64,000 bases of DNA from JAFMJV01 sp034436555 (GCA_034436555.1 DAOTUU010000033.1:248001-312000); one strand, 5' to 3'. Shown: positions 1-9,192, counted from the stretch's first letter. Program-made: numbers and translations. The notes: generated by a model from the letters alone, not told the origin.

Positions 1-940
1 GGTTGATCGGCGACACGCCCGCGGCGATCGCCTCGTGGAGGGCGCGGAACGCCTCGCCCTGTGCCGCGTGGACCAGCTCGTAGACGGCCAGGTCGCGGGC
101 GGTCGGCTGACCCACGAACAGCGTGCGCGTCATGTCCGATCGATAGCCGCACACCTGCGCGCCGAAGTCGAACAGCAGCACCGCGTCCGGCGTCACGGCG
201 CGGCCGCCGGGCGAGCCGTGGGGCAGCGCGGCGCGCGGTCCGGCGAGACACGCCACATCGAACGCCAGGGCCTCCGCGCCATGCGTCCGAATCTCCCACT
301 CCAGGTCCAGGGCCAGCTCATGCTCGGTGACGCCCGGGCGGATGCGCGGCAGGAGTCGCGCGAGCGCCGCGTCCGCGACCGCGCAGGCGCTGCCCACCCG
401 CTCCAGCTCCGCGGGCTCCTTGGTCTTCCGGAGCGCCTCGACCCACCCCTCGGCGGGCACCAGCTCCACGTCCGGTGCCGCGGCCTGCAGGCGCGTCCAC
501 GTCCCATGGCTCACGAACCCCGCCTCGACCGCGACCCGGCGCAGCGTGCCGCGCGATCCGCCGCCGACCGGCACGAGCGACGCCAGCAGCTCCGGCCAGC
601 GCCGCGCGAACTCGATGTAGACGTCCTCCACGCGCGAGCCGACCGCCTCCTCCGCGGCCTGCACCCGGTAGCGGGAGTCGGCCAGCACCACGGTCTCGTC
701 GTCCGAGACGAGGAACTGGCCGGACACGCCCGCGACCTTCTCCTCGCCCTCGCCGAGGACGAACCCGGTCAGGTAGCGGGTGTTCTCGCGGCGCACCCCG
801 AAGTACGCGTCCACCCCCTCCGCCACGAGGCGCTCCCGCAGACGTGCCAGGCGCGACGGCCGGGCGGCCGCATCCGCGGCGGTCCAGCGGACGAGGTCAT
901 CGGGCGTGGGCGGGGACGTGGAGGCGAGCGGCAGGTCCAT
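1..940 (-). CDS. M24-family metallopeptidase (Xaa-Pro aminopeptidase-like), 3' end outside window
   Basis: Probable Xaa-Pro aminopeptidase or prolidase-type enzyme that hydrolyses peptides next to proline. Reading from ATG at 940, 313 residues are visible before the gene leaves the window, so the end of the catalytic domain is missing. Residues ~25-155 look like a creatinase-type N-terminal domain. The pita-bread catalytic domain follows; FDFG (Asp ~258) and YRSDMTRT (Asp ~269) supply the first two metal ligands. The start overlaps the mltG stop (TGATG), so translation is probably coupled to mltG. PepP versus PepQ cannot be settled from the visible part. Confidence 0.88.
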   Translation of the reverse strand, partial: MDLPLASTSPPTPDDLVRWTAADAAARPSRLARLRERLVAEGVDAYFGVRRENTRYLTGFVLGEGEEKVAGVSGQFLVSDDETVVLADSRYRVQAAEEAVGSRVEDVYIEFARRWPELLASLVPVGGGSRGTLRRVAVEAGFVSHGTWTRLQAAAPDVELVPAEGWVEALRKTKEPAELERVGSACAVADAALARLLPRIRPGVTEHELALDLEWEIRTHGAEALAFDVACLAGPRAALPHGSPGGRAVTPDAVLLFDFGAQVCGYRSDMTRTLFVGQPTARDLAVYELVHAAQGEAFRALHEAIAAGVSPIN

Positions 941-2253
941 CAGGGTCGGCGCGTCTTGGCCGGCTTGCAGGAGCCGATGTTGCGCTGCTGCTCGTCGAGG
1001 GTCTGGGCGAACTTGTGGGTGGTGGAACCCGGGCAGGCGTAGAAGAACAGGTTGCCGCCCTTCGTGTCCGGCTTCAGGACCGCCTCGATCGAGGCACGCG
1101 TCGGCGTCGCGATGGGCCCGTCCGGCAGCCCTGGGTTGATGTAGGTCTGGAAGCTCGCCAGGTCGTCAGGCACCCGCACCTTGGCGAGCGACTTGTCCAC
1201 CGTGGTCCAGAACACGAACTTCGTCCAGTCCGAGAGGCGCTTCTCCCGCAGGTCGAGCGTGTCCACCGCGTAGATGACCGTGGGATCCGCGTTCATGATG
1301 CCCGTGGGGTTGAGGCTCGGGTCGAGCCGGTTGAGATACACCCCGGCGATCTTGTCGCGCTCGCCGTCGTCGCCGGTCTCGCGCTCCACCAGACTGGCCA
1401 GCGTGACGACGTCGTAGAAGTCGCGGCCCTGCTTGCGGGCCGTGGCGATGACATCAGTCCCGACGTCCTCCTGCCACTCCGTGAGCAGGGTCCGCACGAG
1501 CTGCATGGGGGTGATGTCCTGGTCCACCTCGAAGGTGCCGCGGCCCATGAACCCCTCCAGGCTGCGGCCCTTGGGAATCTGCTTGAGGGCCGGGAACTCG
1601 TCACGCAGCGCGGCCGGCGGGTCGCGCACGATGTCCAGGAACTGCTGGACGTCCATCTGGAGGCCGTCCTTCCGGCGCGACTCGAGGTAGGCGGCGTACT
1701 GCTCCAGGCGCAGGGCGGGCCGGAACCCGAGCACGATCTTCTGCTTCGGTGGGTCCGGCGGCTCCGCGAGGCGCTCCGTGATGGCCAGCGGGGTCATCGT
1801 CTTGCTGAGGTTGAACGTGCCCACCTGGAGCTGGTCATCCAGGCCCCGGGTCACCGCGTGGTAGGTGAACACGAGCGGCTGGCTGATGAGTCCGGCGTCC
1901 GTGAGCGCCTGGCCCACCTCGACGATCGACTCGCCCGACGCCACGACGAAGCCGATGGGGTCGCCGTCGGCGCCCGCGGCGAGCCGCAGCTGGTCACCCA
2001 GGCGCTCCCGCACGGTGTCCGTCACGAGGGGCAGCTTGAGCGCCTGGGGATTCGTCTTGGCGAGGTTGAACGTGTAGTCCTTGTACACGGGACCCAGCAC
2101 GACCACCGCGCCACTCACCAGGATCAGCATCAGGATGCCGAGGAAGGCCACGCCACCCCACGCGGACGGTCGGCGCGACCGCGTGTCCCCGCGCAGCTCG
2201 CGCGCGCTGATGCTCCCCTGTCGGTTGCCGCGGCCGCCGTACTCGGTGCTCAC
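940..2253 (-). CDS. mltG: endolytic murein transglycosylase MltG (YceG-like)
   Basis: 437-residue inner-membrane lytic transglycosylase that cuts nascent glycan strands and so sets their length. A basic cytoplasmic N-terminus is followed by one transmembrane helix (~34-56). A LysM-like region (~100-165) precedes the YceG catalytic domain. The motif SLVERETG (~287-294) carries the catalytic Glu, and downstream family signatures are visible: IAGVYLNRL, NADPTVIYA and INPGLPDGPIATP. Its ATG overlaps the ruvX stop by four bases (ATGA), and its own stop overlaps the peptidase start. The ruvX-mltG pairing is common in many bacterial phyla, which supports the call. Confidence 0.93.
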   Translation of the reverse strand: MSTEYGGRGNRQGSISARELRGDTRSRRPSAWGGVAFLGILMLILVSGAVVVLGPVYKDYTFNLAKTNPQALKLPLVTDTVRERLGDQLRLAAGADGDPIGFVVASGESIVEVGQALTDAGLISQPLVFTYHAVTRGLDDQLQVGTFNLSKTMTPLAITERLAEPPDPPKQKIVLGFRPALRLEQYAAYLESRRKDGLQMDVQQFLDIVRDPPAALRDEFPALKQIPKGRSLEGFMGRGTFEVDQDITPMQLVRTLLTEWQEDVGTDVIATARKQGRDFYDVVTLASLVERETGDDGERDKIAGVYLNRLDPSLNPTGIMNADPTVIYAVDTLDLREKRLSDWTKFVFWTTVDKSLAKVRVPDDLASFQTYINPGLPDGPIATPTRASIEAVLKPDTKGGNLFFYACPGSTTHKFAQTLDEQQRNIGSCKPAKTRRP

Positions 2254-2738
2254 GCGGGCACCGCGCCGGGTGTCGACGGCGGCCCGTGGGGCACCCGGGC
2301 TGCGCGCGCATCCAGCTCCGACTGGAGGATCGCGGACGCCGCCTCGCGGTCGATGCGGGCGCGGTGTGCGTCTCGCGCCCGGGCCGACGGCACGCCTCCG
2401 GATCGCCCGCGGGGGGCGCCGCCGATGCGCGCCTCCGCCGCCTGGCTCGTGTGGCGCTCATCGCGCCAGGTGATCGGCAGGCCGAGCGGCGCGGCGACCG
2501 TCTCGGCCCAGGCGCGGATCGTCGCGGCCTGGGCGGAATCGCCGCCCCGGCCGTCGAGCGGCAGCCCGATGACCAGCTCCACGACGCGGTGCTCCCGGAC
2601 GAGCGCCCGGAGCGCGGCCGACTCCCGCTGCGCACCCGAGCGCGCGAGCGTCACGAGCGGCCGGGCGCCGCCCGGCGGCCGCGCGATCGCGACGCCGATC
2701 CGGCGCGCACCCACGTCGAGCGCGAGGAGCGCGCTCAT
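2250..2738 (-). CDS. ruvX: Holliday-junction resolvase-like / pre-16S rRNA nuclease (YqgF/RuvX)
   Basis: 162-residue RNase H-fold nuclease of the YqgF family, needed for 16S rRNA 5'-end maturation and proposed to resolve Holliday junctions. Start set at ATG 2738 because the conserved beta strand LALDVGARRIGVAIA begins at residue 5; a longer in-frame extension upstream is arginine/proline-rich and not family-like. Further signatures are VIGLPLDGRGG and the RDERHTS segment before the C-terminal acidic helix. An insertion of ~20 residues rich in Arg/Gly (RIGGAPRGRSGG region) sits after that motif. Ends in a 4-base overlap with mltG. Confidence 0.9.
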   Translation of the reverse strand: MSALLALDVGARRIGVAIARPPGGARPLVTLARSGAQRESAALRALVREHRVVELVIGLPLDGRGGDSAQAATIRAWAETVAAPLGLPITWRDERHTSQAAEARIGGAPRGRSGGVPSARARDAHRARIDREAASAILQSELDARAARVPHGPPSTPGAVPA

Positions 2739-2802
2739 GTGCGGCGCTCGTGGCGGGCGGGGGTGGCGGGGATGGTGGCGGTCGTCACGGTCGGTCGATG
2801 GC

Positions 2803-4503
2803 TCACGGCTGGGCGTTCTGGATGACGAGCGTGATGCGGCCGCCATCGGTGGGGACGTTGGGCACGAAGTCCGGCCACAGGACGAGGGTGGCCTCGCCGT
2901 AGTCGGAGAGTATCTCCTTTGCCTCGGGAACCGGCTTGCCGGCGATCTGCTGCCGGATGAGCGCGGCGTCCCAGGGGCGCGTCACGAGCGCGGTCACCGC
3001 CATCGGGAACGTGACCATGTCCGTGGCCACGACCGGGTCGCCGTCGGTCGTGGCGCTCACCGACCCGGGCTCGATCTGGAGCGTCGGGTCCAGCCCGAGC
3101 TGGAAATGCTGCTCCGCGACGGTCTCGAGCACGCTCTCGTCGACCTCCAGGACGGTGCCGGTCGTCTCCAGCCTGAGGTCGAACGTCTCGCCCGTCTGGC
3201 CCACCAGGGTCTCGCAGCCGGGGGTCAGCACGGGTGTGCCCAGCGTGGCGCTGGTGGGGAACCGGGTGAGACCGGGCGTGCCGGGTCGAGCGGCCTCCGC
3301 GCGGAGGTCGGCGCTCACCTGGTCCGTCAGCGTCTGACGCGCCTCCTTGCAGTCCTTGGCGGTCACGACCTCGCGGAAGAACCGGTCGCCACCGCTGACC
3401 GAATCGGGGTTGTTGACCGAGAGCCCCAGTCGCCCCAGGCCGCCCTTGATGGTCCGGATCGTGTCCGGGCCGGTGTTGCCGTCCTTGCCCCGACGCGTCG
3501 CCTGGATGGCCACCTCGACGCGCGGCTTGGGGGTCCGGGGCTCGCCGTCCCAGACCGGCAGCACCACCTGAGCCGTCGTCTTGTAGTCGCGACCGTCCAC
3601 CGTGGAGATCCGGGTCCCCTGCGGGATGACCACCTCGGTGAGCGTGTTCTTGCTCGTGAACACCGCCTTGCCGCGCGCGAACGTGGTCACCTCGTCGCGC
3701 CCGGTCGCCTCGAAGGTGCCCGAGCGCACGAGCGGCACCTTGAGCCACTCCGCGGGGACCGTCCCGGTCGCCACGTCCACGGCCGGTGAGTTGGGGCTGG
3801 CCACGATCGACACCGGCTCCGGGCCCAGGGTGCTGGTGCCCGGGATGAGCGTGACGGTCGCGGTGGGGACCGTCAGGTACGCCACGTACAGCGCGCCCGC
3901 AGCCAGGGCGCCCGCGATCGCGCCACGCACGCCCCAGGTCGCCACGCGACGACGCGTGCTCGGGCCGCGACGCACGACGCGCGCCCCGTCGCCCGGACCC
4001 GGCGACAGCACGGTGACCGCGCCGGTCTCCTCCCCGGCCGCGGCGGTCGCGGTCCGGGGCGTCACCGCGTAACCCTCGCGCCGACGGTGAAGCAGGCTGC
4101 CGCCTCCCTCGCCCGCGACCGCCATCACCGCGCCGGTCGCGGGATCGGTCGCGGCGCTCACGGCGGCTGAGACGCGCACGTCCGGCGCCAGGTCGGCGGA
4201 CGCGGCATCGGCGGACTCGGGCTCGTCCGTGAGCCCCAGGGCCCGCTCCGCGTCCGCGACGGTGGCATGCGCGGTCAGACCGGCGCTCGCACCGAGCGCC
4301 CGCACCTGGGCATCGCCGCTGACCAGGGCGACGGTCAGGTTCCGCGCCTCGGCCTCCCGGGCGAGCAGCCGGAAGTTGATGCGACCGCTGCCGACCCGCG
4401 AGCCGGCGGGGATGACCAGGACGACGCGGTCATCCTGCGCCGCGCGCAGACGCGCCACGGCGTCGGTGATCTCGTCATCGAGGTCCAGGTGCCAGACGCT
4501 CAC
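2803..4503 (-). CDS. single-pass membrane protein with baseplate-J-like extracytoplasmic domain
   Basis: 566 residues with a GTG start. The first ~100 residues form a soluble alpha/beta domain (VVLVIPAGSRVGSGRINFRL, then a VALVSGDAQVRALG strand-helix unit). A long Ala/Asp/Thr-rich linker follows. One transmembrane helix lies at about 195-215, and a large beta-rich outer region starts at VPTATVTLIPGTSTLGP. The outer part resembles proteins annotated as baseplate J/gp47 in Chloroflexota, but no phage genes are nearby. It lies directly downstream of the FtsA-like gene (15 bases apart). Function unknown; an envelope assembly role with the FtsA-like ATPase is my inference. Confidence 0.8.
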   Translation of the reverse strand: MSVWHLDLDDEITDAVARLRAAQDDRVVLVIPAGSRVGSGRINFRLLAREAEARNLTVALVSGDAQVRALGASAGLTAHATVADAERALGLTDEPESADAASADLAPDVRVSAAVSAATDPATGAVMAVAGEGGGSLLHRRREGYAVTPRTATAAAGEETGAVTVLSPGPGDGARVVRRGPSTRRRVATWGVRGAIAGALAAGALYVAYLTVPTATVTLIPGTSTLGPEPVSIVASPNSPAVDVATGTVPAEWLKVPLVRSGTFEATGRDEVTTFARGKAVFTSKNTLTEVVIPQGTRISTVDGRDYKTTAQVVLPVWDGEPRTPKPRVEVAIQATRRGKDGNTGPDTIRTIKGGLGRLGLSVNNPDSVSGGDRFFREVVTAKDCKEARQTLTDQVSADLRAEAARPGTPGLTRFPTSATLGTPVLTPGCETLVGQTGETFDLRLETTGTVLEVDESVLETVAEQHFQLGLDPTLQIEPGSVSATTDGDPVVATDMVTFPMAVTALVTRPWDAALIRQQIAGKPVPEAKEILSDYGEATLVLWPDFVPNVPTDGGRITLVIQNAQP

Positions 4504-4518
4504 GGGCGCCAGTCTGCC

Positions 4519-5781
4519 CTAGACACGCATCATCCGCAGGACCTTCTGCAGCGCCGCGTCGAGCGGGTCGTCACGAAGCGTCATCTCGATGGCCTGGTAG
4601 GCGAGCGCCATGGGCGTGACGTCCTGCTGGTCCACCAGCAGGCCCGTCTCGTCGTCGATGGCCTTCACCTGGTCCGGCGCGATGATCTCCACCACGGGCG
4701 GGCGCACGAACGGCAGCGAGCGCGCGAACTCGGGGTCGAGCAGCGCCTGCCGCAGCTCGGGCAGTCCCGAGCCGCCGCCGCACAGCTCCAGGCGGGCGGG
4801 CAGCTGGCCCTGCTTGCCGAACTCCTCCAGGACCAGCTCCATGCCCGCCTGCCAGACCGCCACGTCCTCCGCCACGATGGCCGCGATCGCGTCCCGCTCC
4901 TCGAGCTCCCGGCCCTGGGCGTAGGCCACCTTCAGCTCCTCGGCCGCCGCGAAGGGCACCTCCAGGCGATCGGCGAGCGACTTCGTGAAGGCGCGACCAC
5001 CGAGCGCGAACATGCGCGTCCCCTCCACGCCGCCTGCGCGCACGAGCGCCACGTCGGTGGTGCCGCCGCCCACGTCGACGAACAGGGCGCCCGCCGTCGC
5101 GATGTCCTCCCCCTCCATGCAGCGCGCCACGGCGAACGGCTCCGCCACGATCGCGAGCAGGTCCAGCCCCAGCTTGGAGGCCACGCTCTGGAGCGCCCCC
5201 AGGTGGATGAGCGGTGCGAACGCGTTGAAGATGCTGATGCGCACGTGCCGCCCCCGGAAGCCCATCGGGTTGGTCACCGGGTAGCCGTCGATCTGGGCGC
5301 CCGTGACCGCCGCATGGACGAGCCGGACATCGACGGTCGGCAGGCCCGTCTCCCAGGTGATGGCCCGCTCCGCCTCGTAGAGGGCCTCCCGCTGCACGCC
5401 CTCCATGAGCTTCTGGAGCTCGCCCTCGGTGATCGGCTGGTCCGGGCGCCTGCGCTCCTGGCTGTGGCTGATGGCGAAGCCCTTGACCAGCTCCCCCGCG
5501 ATGCCGATGACACAGCGCGCGGGCCGGAACCCCGCCATGGCCTCCGCCTCGCGCAGCGCCGCCTCGGCGTTGGCGACGACGCCCGCGATGTCCGTGACGG
5601 TCCCCGACTGCATGTGGGACAGCCCCTGGCGCACCCGTCCCACGCCGCGCACGGTGCCCCGCCCCGCATCGTCGGTCTCGAAGAACAGCGTCTTCACGAA
5701 CTCCGTGCCGATGTCCAGGGCGATGCAGTTGGACGCCCGGGACGGGTCGTCGCGACCCCGGAGGCGCTTCAGGAGCGGCAT
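4519..5781 (-). CDS. FtsA-like actin-family ATPase
   Basis: 420-residue protein of the actin/Hsp70/FtsA superfamily. Phosphate-1 motif IALDIGTEFVKTL lies at ~20-32, and the insertion subdomain after KGFAISHSQERRR is FtsA/SHS2-like. Phosphate-2 is ALFVDVGGGTTDVAL (~230), and the adenosine motif LCGGGSGLP is near 335. The C-terminus (KVLRMMRV) is short, without an obvious classical FtsA amphipathic membrane helix. No ftsZ or ftsQ is adjacent; the gene lies between alaS (12-base gap) and the baseplate-J-like membrane protein. PilM-type scaffolds share this fold, so it may recruit a membrane partner rather than act in division. Confidence 0.85.
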   Translation of the reverse strand: MPLLKRLRGRDDPSRASNCIALDIGTEFVKTLFFETDDAGRGTVRGVGRVRQGLSHMQSGTVTDIAGVVANAEAALREAEAMAGFRPARCVIGIAGELVKGFAISHSQERRRPDQPITEGELQKLMEGVQREALYEAERAITWETGLPTVDVRLVHAAVTGAQIDGYPVTNPMGFRGRHVRISIFNAFAPLIHLGALQSVASKLGLDLLAIVAEPFAVARCMEGEDIATAGALFVDVGGGTTDVALVRAGGVEGTRMFALGGRAFTKSLADRLEVPFAAAEELKVAYAQGRELEERDAIAAIVAEDVAVWQAGMELVLEEFGKQGQLPARLELCGGGSGLPELRQALLDPEFARSLPFVRPPVVEIIAPDQVKAIDDETGLLVDQQDVTPMALAYQAIEMTLRDDPLDAALQKVLRMMRV

Positions 5782-5793
5782 GCGGGCGGGCCG

Positions 5794-8574
5794 TCAGCCT
5801 GCCAGGCGACGACGGATGGATTCGAGCGCCGCGGGCAGGCCGTCGCGCCGGGCTCCCCTGCCCTGGGCCATCTCGGGTCGGCCGCCGCCCTTGCCCTCGA
5901 TCTCGGCCGCGGCGATCCGCACCAGGTCCGCAGCGCCGATGCCGCGTGCCACCAGGTCGTTCGAGACCGTCACGAACAGCTGCGGCTCGTCGGCGTCCAG
6001 GCCGATCGCGATCACCCCGCTGGGAAGGGCGCCCCGCACGTCCTTGGCGAACCCCTTGGCCTCATCCATGGACGCGAAGGCGGCCGCGTGGGTCACGAGA
6101 CGCATGCCCCCGACATCCTGGGCTGCCCGCGCGACATCCGCGGGGCGCGCCGCGCCGCCCGTGGCGCCGCCGTCCCTGAGGCGCCGCTCGAGCTCCCGGA
6201 CGCGCGCCTGGAGCTCCGTCACGCGAGCAGGGAGCGCCTCGATCGTCTGCGCCCCGGCGGCCGCGGCGGTCTCCTCCAGGAGCGCCAGTCGCGCGTCTTG
6301 GAGCGCCTCCGCGGCCTCGCCGGTCACGGCCTCGATGCGCCGCATGCCCGACCCGATGGAGCGCTCCCCGGTGATGACGAACCCGCCGATCTGCCCGGAG
6401 GCCCGACAGTGCGTGCCGCCGCACAGCTCGTGGCTGAACCCCTCGACGCGCACCGTGCGCACCGTCTCGCCGTACTTCTCGTCGAAGAACGCGTCCGCGC
6501 CCTGTTCGATCGCCTGCTGCATGGACAGGTGCGAGACGGACACCGGCAGGTCCTCGCGGATGACCCGGCGCACCTCGGCCTCGATCGCCCTGCGTTCGTC
6601 CGCCGTGAGCGGACGGTCGAACGGGAAGTCGAAGCGCAGGTAGTCGGGGGTCACCAGCGATCCCGCCTGTCGGGCGGCCTCGCCGACCGTGTTGCGCAGC
6701 GCGCGGTGAAGCACGTGGGTGCCGGTGTGGTTGCGCATCGTGGCCGCACGGCGACGCGGATCCACGGTCGCGGTCAGCCGCTGGCCGACCCGCACCTGCC
6801 CATGGAGCAGGCCGCTGTGCACGTGCAGCCCGCCCACCGGCCGCTGGGTGTCCGTCACGCTGAACACGAGCTCGCCCGTGGCGGCATCCCGGAGCTCGCC
6901 CCGGTCACCGATCTGGCCGCCGCCCTCCGCGTAGAACGGCGTCCGGTCGAGCACCAGCTGCGCCTCGGCCGCCGCCCCCGCCCGGAGCTCGATCTCCGGC
7001 ACCGCCGTCAGCTCGGCGTATTCCAGCGCATCCCGGATGATCGCCTGGACCGTGCCGTCGGCGGTGGTCGTCTCGTAGCCCAGGAAGACGGTGTCGCCCG
7101 ACCGTCGCGCGATGGCGTCGTAGAGAGAGGTCATCTCCGCCTGCCGGGCGAGATCCTGCCTCTTGCCCGACCGGCTCCGGTCGCGCTGCTCCGCGAGGAG
7201 GGCCTCGAACCCCGCCCGGTCCACGCGCACGCCGTACTCGCCAGCGAGCTCCACGGTCAGGTCGACCGGAAACCCGTAGGTGTCGTGGAGCTTGAACGCC
7301 ACCGCGCCCGGCAGCACCGGCGCGTCCGCTGGCAGCGTCTCGTGCGAGCGGCCCACCTCGCGCTCCGCGGACGTGAGCGGGATGAGCGCCTCCTCGAGAT
7401 GCACCGTGCCGGTGTCGAGGGTGCGCCGGAACGCCGTCTCCTCGCGCGCCAGGGTGCCCAGGATCACCTCGCGGCGCTCCACCAGCAGCGGGTATGCCGC
7501 GCCCATGATGTCGATGACGGTCCGGGCGGTCTCGGTGAGGAACGGCTCCCGCCGCCCCAGCAGGCGCCCGTGCCGGACCGCGCGACGCACGATGCGCCGC
7601 AGCACGTAGCCGCGCCCCTCGTTGGCGGGCAGCACGCCGTCGGCGATGAGGAAGGTGATGGCCCGTGAGTGGTCCGCGATGACCTGGTAGCTGAAGCGCT
7701 CCGCCTCGAAGGCGTCGGGGTCATGTCCCAGCAGCCGCCGCAGCGTGGCGTGGATGGGCGTGAACAGGTCCGTGTCGTAGTTGGTGGAGACGCCCTGGAG
7801 CACGCTCGCCAGCCGCTCCAGGCCCATGCCCGTGTCCACGCTCGTGAACGGCAGCGGCACGCGCGGACCGTCGGGCTGCTGGTCGAACTCCATGAACACG
7901 AGGTTCCACAGCTCCAGCCAGCGGGGACAGTGCTCCGAATGGTCCGGGACGCACTCGGGGCCCTCAGACAGGTGGGCGCCGCGGTCGTAATGGATCTCCG
8001 AGCAGGGGCCGCAGGGTCCGGTGTCCGCCATCCGCCAGAAGTTGGCGTCGTCGCCCCGGTCCACGTCGCCCCAGCGTGCCATCCGCTCCGGGGGCAGGCC
8101 GACCTCGTCGCGCCAGATCGCCCAGGCATCCTCGTCATGGGTGTAGGTGGTGGCCGCCAGGCGCTCCGCGGGGATGCCCAGCTCCCGGGTCAGGAACTCC
8201 CACGCCCAGTGGATCGCCTCGCGCTTGAAGTAGTCGCCGAAGCTCCAGTTGCCCAGCATCTCGAACAGGGTGTGGTGGCGCGGCGTCCGGCCGACCTCCT
8301 CGAAGTCGTTGTGCTTGCCCGCCACGCGAAGGCAGCGCTGGGCATCCACCGCGCGCCGATAGGAGCGGGTCTCCACGCCCCGGAGGACATCCTTGAACTG
8401 GACCATGCCGCTGTTGGTGAACAGCAGCGTCTGGTCCCCTGCCGGCACCAGGCTGGCGCTGGGCACGACCGCGTGGCCGCGCGCCTCGAAGAAGGCGAGG
8501 AAGCGACGACGGATCTCGTCGGCGGGCAGGGGCTGCATCGGGGCCCCGCCGGCCCGGTCAAGGGTGTCAGGCAT
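5794..8574 (-). CDS. alaS: alanyl-tRNA synthetase
   Basis: Attaches alanine to tRNA-Ala and edits Ser/Gly mischarging. 926 residues from ATG 8574. The class II catalytic core begins with the RRRFLAFFEARGH segment and GDQTLLFTNSGM. The editing domain carries NHTGTHVLHRAL and CGGTHCRASGQIGG, which hold the zinc-binding HxxxH and Cys/His residues. A coiled-coil and C-Ala (DHHA1) domain finish the protein. I chose ATG 8574 because a -10-like TACACT lies seven bases upstream; ATG 8538 (MQPLPADEIRRR) is the alternative, closer to the usual family start. Length is normal for the family. Confidence 0.96.
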   Translation of the reverse strand: MPDTLDRAGGAPMQPLPADEIRRRFLAFFEARGHAVVPSASLVPAGDQTLLFTNSGMVQFKDVLRGVETRSYRRAVDAQRCLRVAGKHNDFEEVGRTPRHHTLFEMLGNWSFGDYFKREAIHWAWEFLTRELGIPAERLAATTYTHDEDAWAIWRDEVGLPPERMARWGDVDRGDDANFWRMADTGPCGPCSEIHYDRGAHLSEGPECVPDHSEHCPRWLELWNLVFMEFDQQPDGPRVPLPFTSVDTGMGLERLASVLQGVSTNYDTDLFTPIHATLRRLLGHDPDAFEAERFSYQVIADHSRAITFLIADGVLPANEGRGYVLRRIVRRAVRHGRLLGRREPFLTETARTVIDIMGAAYPLLVERREVILGTLAREETAFRRTLDTGTVHLEEALIPLTSAEREVGRSHETLPADAPVLPGAVAFKLHDTYGFPVDLTVELAGEYGVRVDRAGFEALLAEQRDRSRSGKRQDLARQAEMTSLYDAIARRSGDTVFLGYETTTADGTVQAIIRDALEYAELTAVPEIELRAGAAAEAQLVLDRTPFYAEGGGQIGDRGELRDAATGELVFSVTDTQRPVGGLHVHSGLLHGQVRVGQRLTATVDPRRRAATMRNHTGTHVLHRALRNTVGEAARQAGSLVTPDYLRFDFPFDRPLTADERRAIEAEVRRVIREDLPVSVSHLSMQQAIEQGADAFFDEKYGETVRTVRVEGFSHELCGGTHCRASGQIGGFVITGERSIGSGMRRIEAVTGEAAEALQDARLALLEETAAAAGAQTIEALPARVTELQARVRELERRLRDGGATGGAARPADVARAAQDVGGMRLVTHAAAFASMDEAKGFAKDVRGALPSGVIAIGLDADEPQLFVTVSNDLVARGIGAADLVRIAAAEIEGKGGGRPEMAQGRGARRDGLPAALESIRRRLAG

Positions 8575-8581
8575 CGTCGGG

Positions 8582-8587
8582 AGTGTA
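8582..8587 (-). promoter_or_regulatory. candidate leaderless -10 element of alaS
   Basis: TACACT on the minus strand ends seven bases before ATG 8574. No convincing -35 is seen. The spacing would put the transcription start at or next to the start codon. Confidence 0.45.
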
Positions 8588-8663
8588 CCGAACGCCACGT
8601 CGCGGCTCGCGGCCGGGCGCCTCGCGCTCAGGCAGGCGCGCCGTCCCGCGATTCGACGCCCGG

Positions 8664-8739
8664 CCCTCGCTCAGGCGCGCGACCCTCGCTCAGGCGCGCG
8701 GCCGTCGCTCAGGCGCGCGGCCGTCGCTCAGGCGCGCGG
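8664..8739. repeat. four 19-bp tandem repeats
   Basis: Four head-to-tail 19-base units with consensus CCSTCGCTCAGGCGCGCGR at 8664-8682, 8683-8701, 8702-8720 and 8721-8739; the last two are identical. A degenerate copy lies near 8622. The innermost unit supplies the last codons and TGA of the minus-strand gene that ends at 8728. The units have no spacers and lie downstream of that gene, between it and alaS. Confidence 0.9.
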
Positions 8740-9192
8740 CTCGCCGGACCCGGTGTGGTCCGGTCCCGCGTCCCCGGTGATGGCACGGCGCAGCCGGTCG
8801 GCACCCTGGGCGATGCCTGTGCCGACCATGCGCGCGCTGCGCCGCACACCCGTCACGGTGTCGACCGGCCCGCGCAGGATCTCGTTGACGCTGCCCGACA
8901 GCTCGCGGACCGCGACCATCGTCTCCTGGCCCTCCGCGGCGAGCTCCTCCAGGAGCGCGATGCGCCGCGCCGATTCCGCGGCCAGCTCATCAAGCTCCGA
9001 GGCGGCGGCCCGGAGCGCGGCGAGCGTGGGCGGCAGCTCCGTGTCCAGCATCTCCATCAGGCGCTCGGCGCGGGCGGTGGCGCTCCGCGCGTCCCCGGCC
9101 AGGCGCATGAGCGACCAGACGACCGCGATCACCGACGCGCTGATGACGATGGCGCAGACGGCGAGCGTGAGTGCCAGCAGGTCGATGCTCAT
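8728..9192 (-). CDS. DUF948-like single-pass membrane protein
   Basis: 154 residues. An N-terminal transmembrane helix (~3-30, LALTLAVCAIVISASVIAVV) is followed by a long Ala/Glu/Leu-rich helical region (~32-120) with coiled-coil character. This is the layout of small DUF948/YtxG-like proteins. The C-terminus (GSGEPRA) is encoded by the edge of a 19-bp tandem array, which also provides the stop. The ATG overlaps the stop of the upstream gene by four bases (ATGA). Function unknown; an envelope-associated role is a guess. Confidence 0.75.
   Translation of the reverse strand: MSIDLLALTLAVCAIVISASVIAVVWSLMRLAGDARSATARAERLMEMLDTELPPTLAALRAAASELDELAAESARRIALLEELAAEGQETMVAVRELSGSVNEILRGPVDTVTGVRRSARMVGTGIAQGADRLRRAITGDAGPDHTGSGEPRA

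Noticed and set aside
475..3789. 1104-codon plus-strand open frame opposite the M24, mltG, ruvX and membrane-protein genes
   Set aside because: Arg/Pro-rich composition without any domain; it is the antisense shadow of genes with clear family motifs, as expected at this GC content.
2803..4503. Baseplate-J-like protein as evidence of a prophage
   Set aside because: No other phage genes nearby; flanks are housekeeping genes, and the protein has a membrane anchor.
4267..7668. 1133-codon plus-strand open frame opposite the FtsA-like gene and alaS
   Set aside because: No protein-like pattern; alaS and the FtsA-like gene on the other strand carry complete motifs.
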